This document shows positions 61,184-64,000 of a stretch of 64,000 nucleotides of DNA, one piece after another. Made by a program: the position numbers and the translations under genes. Numbering within the stretch: the first letter of the stretch is position 1; each line of letters starts with the position of its first letter. The notes beneath the pieces were generated by a model that worked only from the letters and a program-made list of their open reading frames with translations, ran no database searches and was not told the origin of the DNA. The stretch is from positions 1 through 64,000 of the forward strand of contig NZ_JANKZL010000004.1 of assembly GCF_027568395.1 (NCBI RefSeq). The letters run 5' to 3'. The stretch comes from Aminobacter sp. HY435 (GTDB taxonomy: Bacteria > Pseudomonadota > Alphaproteobacteria > Rhizobiales > Rhizobiaceae).

Positions 61184-61675
61184 TCACTCGCTCCCGGCGG
61201 GTTCGACGCCCATCTCGCTCATGTCCTTGAACAGGTTTTCCACCAGTGGCTTCACGTCCGCCTGCGGCACGTGGCACGCCGTGCAGAAATACCGCCGCGG
61301 CGACACGTCGGCGATCATCTGGCCTTCGCGCGTCAGGTAGTGGGTGACGCTGATCATAGGCGCGCCCGACCCTTGGGTGAACTCGCGCTTGTGGCACGAC
61401 AGGCAGCGGTTGGTGTTGACCGAGAGCTGATAGCCTTCGATCGAATGCGGGATGACCGGAGGTTGGTCAGGATAGGCTCGCATCTTGCGGACGTCGTCAA
61501 CGACCCACTTGGGCAGGGGGTCGGCGGGCAGTGACTCCATTGGCGGAGTCGCTCCCGTCAGTTCCGAGGCCATCTGGGCGATCGCCGCAGTCCCTGTGAG
61601 GAGAACGACGGCAGCGAGCGCCACCGCCAGCTTGTGCCGCTTGATCAAGCGGCCGATACGATCTTGACCGCGCAT
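61184..61675 (-). CDS. napB: NapB diheme cytochrome, periplasmic nitrate reductase small subunit
   Basis: 163-aa periplasmic cytochrome with a signal sequence (about residues 14-34) and two heme c sites, CLSCH and CTACH. It shuttles electrons from NapC to NapA. The ATG at 61675 overlaps the napA 3' end by 31 bp, an unusually long but clear overlap. Confidence 0.94.
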   Translation of the reverse strand: MRGQDRIGRLIKRHKLAVALAAVVLLTGTAAIAQMASELTGATPPMESLPADPLPKWVVDDVRKMRAYPDQPPVIPHSIEGYQLSVNTNRCLSCHKREFTQGSGAPMISVTHYLTREGQMIADVSPRRYFCTACHVPQADVKPLVENLFKDMSEMGVEPAGSE

Positions 61676-64000
61676 TTCTTGAAATCCGTCTGTTTGGAGA
61701 TGGGATCGGTAGCGTCGAGCGTAACCTTGTTGATCAACTGGCTAGCGTCGAACCATGGCACGAAGATCACTCCGCTTGGCATGCGGTTGCGGCCTCGCGT
61801 TTCCAGCCGCGACCGGATTTCGCCCCGGCGCGAGATGATGCGGATTTCGGCGCCATGGTTGAGACCGCGTTTTCGCGCATCGTCGGCGTTCATGAAACAC
61901 CGCGCCCCGGGGAACGCCTTGTAGAGCTCTGGCACGCGCATGGTCATCGAGCCCGAATGCCAGTGCTCAAGCACGCGGCCAGTCACCAGCCACAGGTCGA
62001 ATTCGTCGTCGGGCGATTCCGCCGGCGGCTCGTAAGGCACGGCCAGGATGACCGCCTTGCCGTCCGGACGGCCGTAGAACCGCACCCCCTCGCCCGGCTT
62101 GACATAAGGGTCATAACCCTCGCGGTACCGCCACCTCGTTTCCTTGCCGTCCACCACGGGCCAACGCAGGCCTCGCTCTTCGTGGTAGCGATCGTAGGGC
62201 GCCAGATCATGGCCGTGGCCCCTGCCGAAAGCAGCGTACTCCTCAAACAGGCCCTTCTGCAGATAAAAGCCAAAGTCCTTGGACTCGACGTTTTCGTATT
62301 CAGGGTTGATTTCCGCTACCGGGAACTTGTCCACATTGCCGTTGCGGAAGAGAACGTCGAACAGCGTCTTGCCACGGTATTCGGGGTTCGCATCGAGGAT
62401 CTCCGCGGGCCAGACCTCGTCCGTGGTGAAACGCTTCGAGAACTCCACCAACTGCCAGAGGTCGGACCGTGCGTCCCCTTTCGCCTGCACCAATTGGTGC
62501 CACACATGGGTTCGGCGCTCGGCATTGCCGTAAGCGCCTTCCTTCTCCACCCACATGGCAGCCGGCAGGATCAGGTCCGCGCTCAAGGCGGTTACGGTCG
62601 GGTAGACATCCGACACGACGATGAAGTTGTCGGGATTGCGGTAGCCGGGATAGGTCTCCTGGCTGTTGTTCGGCCCGGCCTGGACGTTGTTGTTGACCTG
62701 CACCCAGTAGAAATTGAGCTTGCCGTCCTTGAGCATCCGGTCCTGCTCGACGGCGTGGTATCCGGGTTTGTCGGGCAGCAGACCGTGCGGCAGCTTCCAT
62801 ATTTCCTCGGCATGCGCCCGATGCTCGGGATTGGTAACCACCATGTCAGCGGGCAGGCGATGTGCGAAGGTCCCGACCTCGCGGGCGGTTCCGCACGCCG
62901 ACGGCTGGCCGGTCAGCGAAAACGGGCTGTTGCCCGGCTCCGAGATTTTGCCCGTCAACAGGTGGATGTTGTAGACCATCTGGTTGGCCCACACGCCGCG
63001 GACGTGCTGATTGAATCCCATCGTCCAGAGCGACATGACCTTGCGGGCCGGGTCGGCATAGAGCTCGGCAAGCTCCTCCAGGAACTCGCGTTCGACCCCG
63101 GTAAGCTCGACAGTCTTTTCCAGCGTGTACTCCGCCACGAAGACTTTGAACTCGTCGAAGCCGATGGGCTCCATCTTGCCCGCGTCGGCCGCTCCCTTTG
63201 CCGCGACCTCCAGCGGGTGCTCGGGCCTGAGTCCGTACCCAATGTCGGTGGTGCCCTTCATGAAAGTCGTATGGTCGCGTACGAACGCCTCGTTGACGCG
63301 GCCCGTCGTGATGATGTGGTTTGCGATGTAGTTGAGGATCGCCAGGTCGGTCCCCGGCTTGAAGATCACCGGGATGTCGGCCAGATCCATGCTGCGGTGG
63401 GTGAACGTCGACAGGACCGCGACCTTCACATGCGGATGCCCAAGCCTGCGGTCCGCAAGGCGCGTCCACAGGATCGGATGCATCTCCGCCATGTTCGAAC
63501 CCCACAGAACGAAAGCGTCGGCGGCCTCGAAGTCATCGTAGCAGCCCATCGGCTCGTCCATGCCGAATGTCCGCATAAACCCGTAGGCAGCGGACGCCAT
63601 GCAATGCCGCGCATTGGGGTCGAGGTTGTTGGAGCGGAACCCTGCCCGCATCAGCTTGGTCGCTGCGTATCCTTCGAAAATCGTCCACTGGCCGGAGCCG
63701 AACATGCCGACGGCGGTCGGTCCCTTCTCCTTCAGCACCTGCTTGCACTTCTCGGCCATCACGTCGAAGGCTTCGTCCCAGGAGACTGGCTCGAATTCCC
63801 CCTCCTTGTCGAAGACCCCGTTCCGCTTGCGAAGCAGCGGCGTGGTCAACCTGTCGGCGCCGTACATGATCTTGGAAAGGAAGTACCCTTTCACGCAGTT
63901 CAGGCCACGGTTGACCTCCGCCTGCATGTCGCCATGCGTGGCAACGACCTGGCCTTCCTTGACCCCGACCATGACCCCGCACCCGGTGCCGCAGAAACGG
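61645..64000 (-). CDS. napA: NapA periplasmic nitrate reductase catalytic subunit, 5'-truncated by window edge
   Basis: At least 785 residues of the molybdenum bis-MGD enzyme that reduces nitrate to nitrite. The visible 5' end begins inside the [4Fe-4S] motif ([10 protein letters not shown], continuing to LNCVKG). The Mo-ligand Cys lies in [14 protein letters not shown]. The missing 45-50 residues should include the Tat signal. The C-terminus is complete and overlaps napB. napD and napE, if present, would lie to the right of the window. Confidence 0.95.
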   Translation of the reverse strand, partial: RFCGTGCGVMVGVKEGQVVATHGDMQAEVNRGLNCVKGYFLSKIMYGADRLTTPLLRKRNGVFDKEGEFEPVSWDEAFDVMAEKCKQVLKEKGPTAVGMFGSGQWTIFEGYAATKLMRAGFRSNNLDPNARHCMASAAYGFMRTFGMDEPMGCYDDFEAADAFVLWGSNMAEMHPILWTRLADRRLGHPHVKVAVLSTFTHRSMDLADIPVIFKPGTDLAILNYIANHIITTGRVNEAFVRDHTTFMKGTTDIGYGLRPEHPLEVAAKGAADAGKMEPIGFDEFKVFVAEYTLEKTVELTGVEREFLEELAELYADPARKVMSLWTMGFNQHVRGVWANQMVYNIHLLTGKISEPGNSPFSLTGQPSACGTAREVGTFAHRLPADMVVTNPEHRAHAEEIWKLPHGLLPDKPGYHAVEQDRMLKDGKLNFYWVQVNNNVQAGPNNSQETYPGYRNPDNFIVVSDVYPTVTALSADLILPAAMWVEKEGAYGNAERRTHVWHQLVQAKGDARSDLWQLVEFSKRFTTDEVWPAEILDANPEYRGKTLFDVLFRNGNVDKFPVAEINPEYENVESKDFGFYLQKGLFEEYAAFGRGHGHDLAPYDRYHEERGLRWPVVDGKETRWRYREGYDPYVKPGEGVRFYGRPDGKAVILAVPYEPPAESPDDEFDLWLVTGRVLEHWHSGSMTMRVPELYKAFPGARCFMNADDARKRGLNHGAEIRIISRRGEIRSRLETRGRNRMPSGVIFVPWFDASQLINKVTLDATDPISKQTDFKKCAVKIVSAA

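Noticed and set aside
1-64000. CRISPR array, tRNA, rRNA, insertion sequence or integrase
   Set aside because: None could be recognised by reading; no regularly spaced repeats and no transposase or integrase motifs were seen.

Overview
The window looks like chromosomal DNA of a denitrifying alphaproteobacterium of the Hyphomicrobiales (Rhizobiales), most likely Mesorhizobium or a close Phyllobacteriaceae relative. The evidence is a succinoglycan-type exo cluster (exoK, exoB/galE, exoX, exoY, exoF, exoQ), the rhizobial housekeeping order degP-DUF2065-hflC-hflK-folA, high GC content, and denitrification genes of alphaproteobacterial type (Cu-type nirK with nirV, pseudoazurin, nosRZDFYLX, napABC). 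The species assignment is an inference from gene content. No tRNA, rRNA, insertion sequence or CRISPR array was seen.

Layout. 1-8286 is exopolysaccharide biosynthesis: a 3'-truncated UDP-glucose dehydrogenase, a GH16 glycanase, a UDP-glucose 4-epimerase, a family 2 glycosyltransferase, an ExoX-like repressor, then divergently exoY-exoF-exoQ. 8354-25774 is core chromosome: a RecD-like helicase, a cobalt-type nitrile hydratase operon, a LysE exporter, an Fe(II)/2OG oxygenase-like protein, ilvIH behind a leader-peptide attenuator, a HerA-like ATPase, a diguanylate cyclase, overlapping divergent miaA/serB, a GNAT enzyme, and degP-DUF2065-hflC-hflK-folA.

From about 26339 to the right edge the content changes to one large low-oxygen/denitrification block. 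It holds a cbb3 oxidase operon (ccoNOQP, a 62-aa protein, a DUF2189 protein, ccoI, ccoS). Next come a cluster of small genes with an NnrR-type regulator, and an O2-independent ubiquinone module (ubiX-ubiD divergent from ubiT-ubiU-ubiV). A frameshifted mogA-like remnant and a DUF2249/DUF59/membrane-protein operon follow. The last part is nosRZDFYLX, a ferritin-like diiron protein, a UspA protein, pseudoazurin, nnrS, nirK-nirV and napABC, with napA cut by the window end. No nitric oxide reductase (norCB) is visible.

How it fits together. NapABC reduces nitrate, NirK reduces nitrite with pseudoazurin as likely donor, and NosZ reduces N2O. NosR, NosDFY, NosL and NosX build or support NosZ. The cbb3 oxidase serves micro-oxic respiration, and UbiTUV with UbiX/UbiD would supply ubiquinone without O2. 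A shared motif, TTG-N8-CAA (best form TTGCG-N4-CGCAA), lies 57-72 bp from the start codon in seven cases: a small unknown gene, ubiD, ubiT, the ferritin-like gene, usp, pseudoazurin and nirK. It probably marks a regulon of the NnrR-like protein encoded at 35118-35822. The ilvIH attenuator and the anaerobic ubiquinone genes wired into this putative regulon are the most notable observations.
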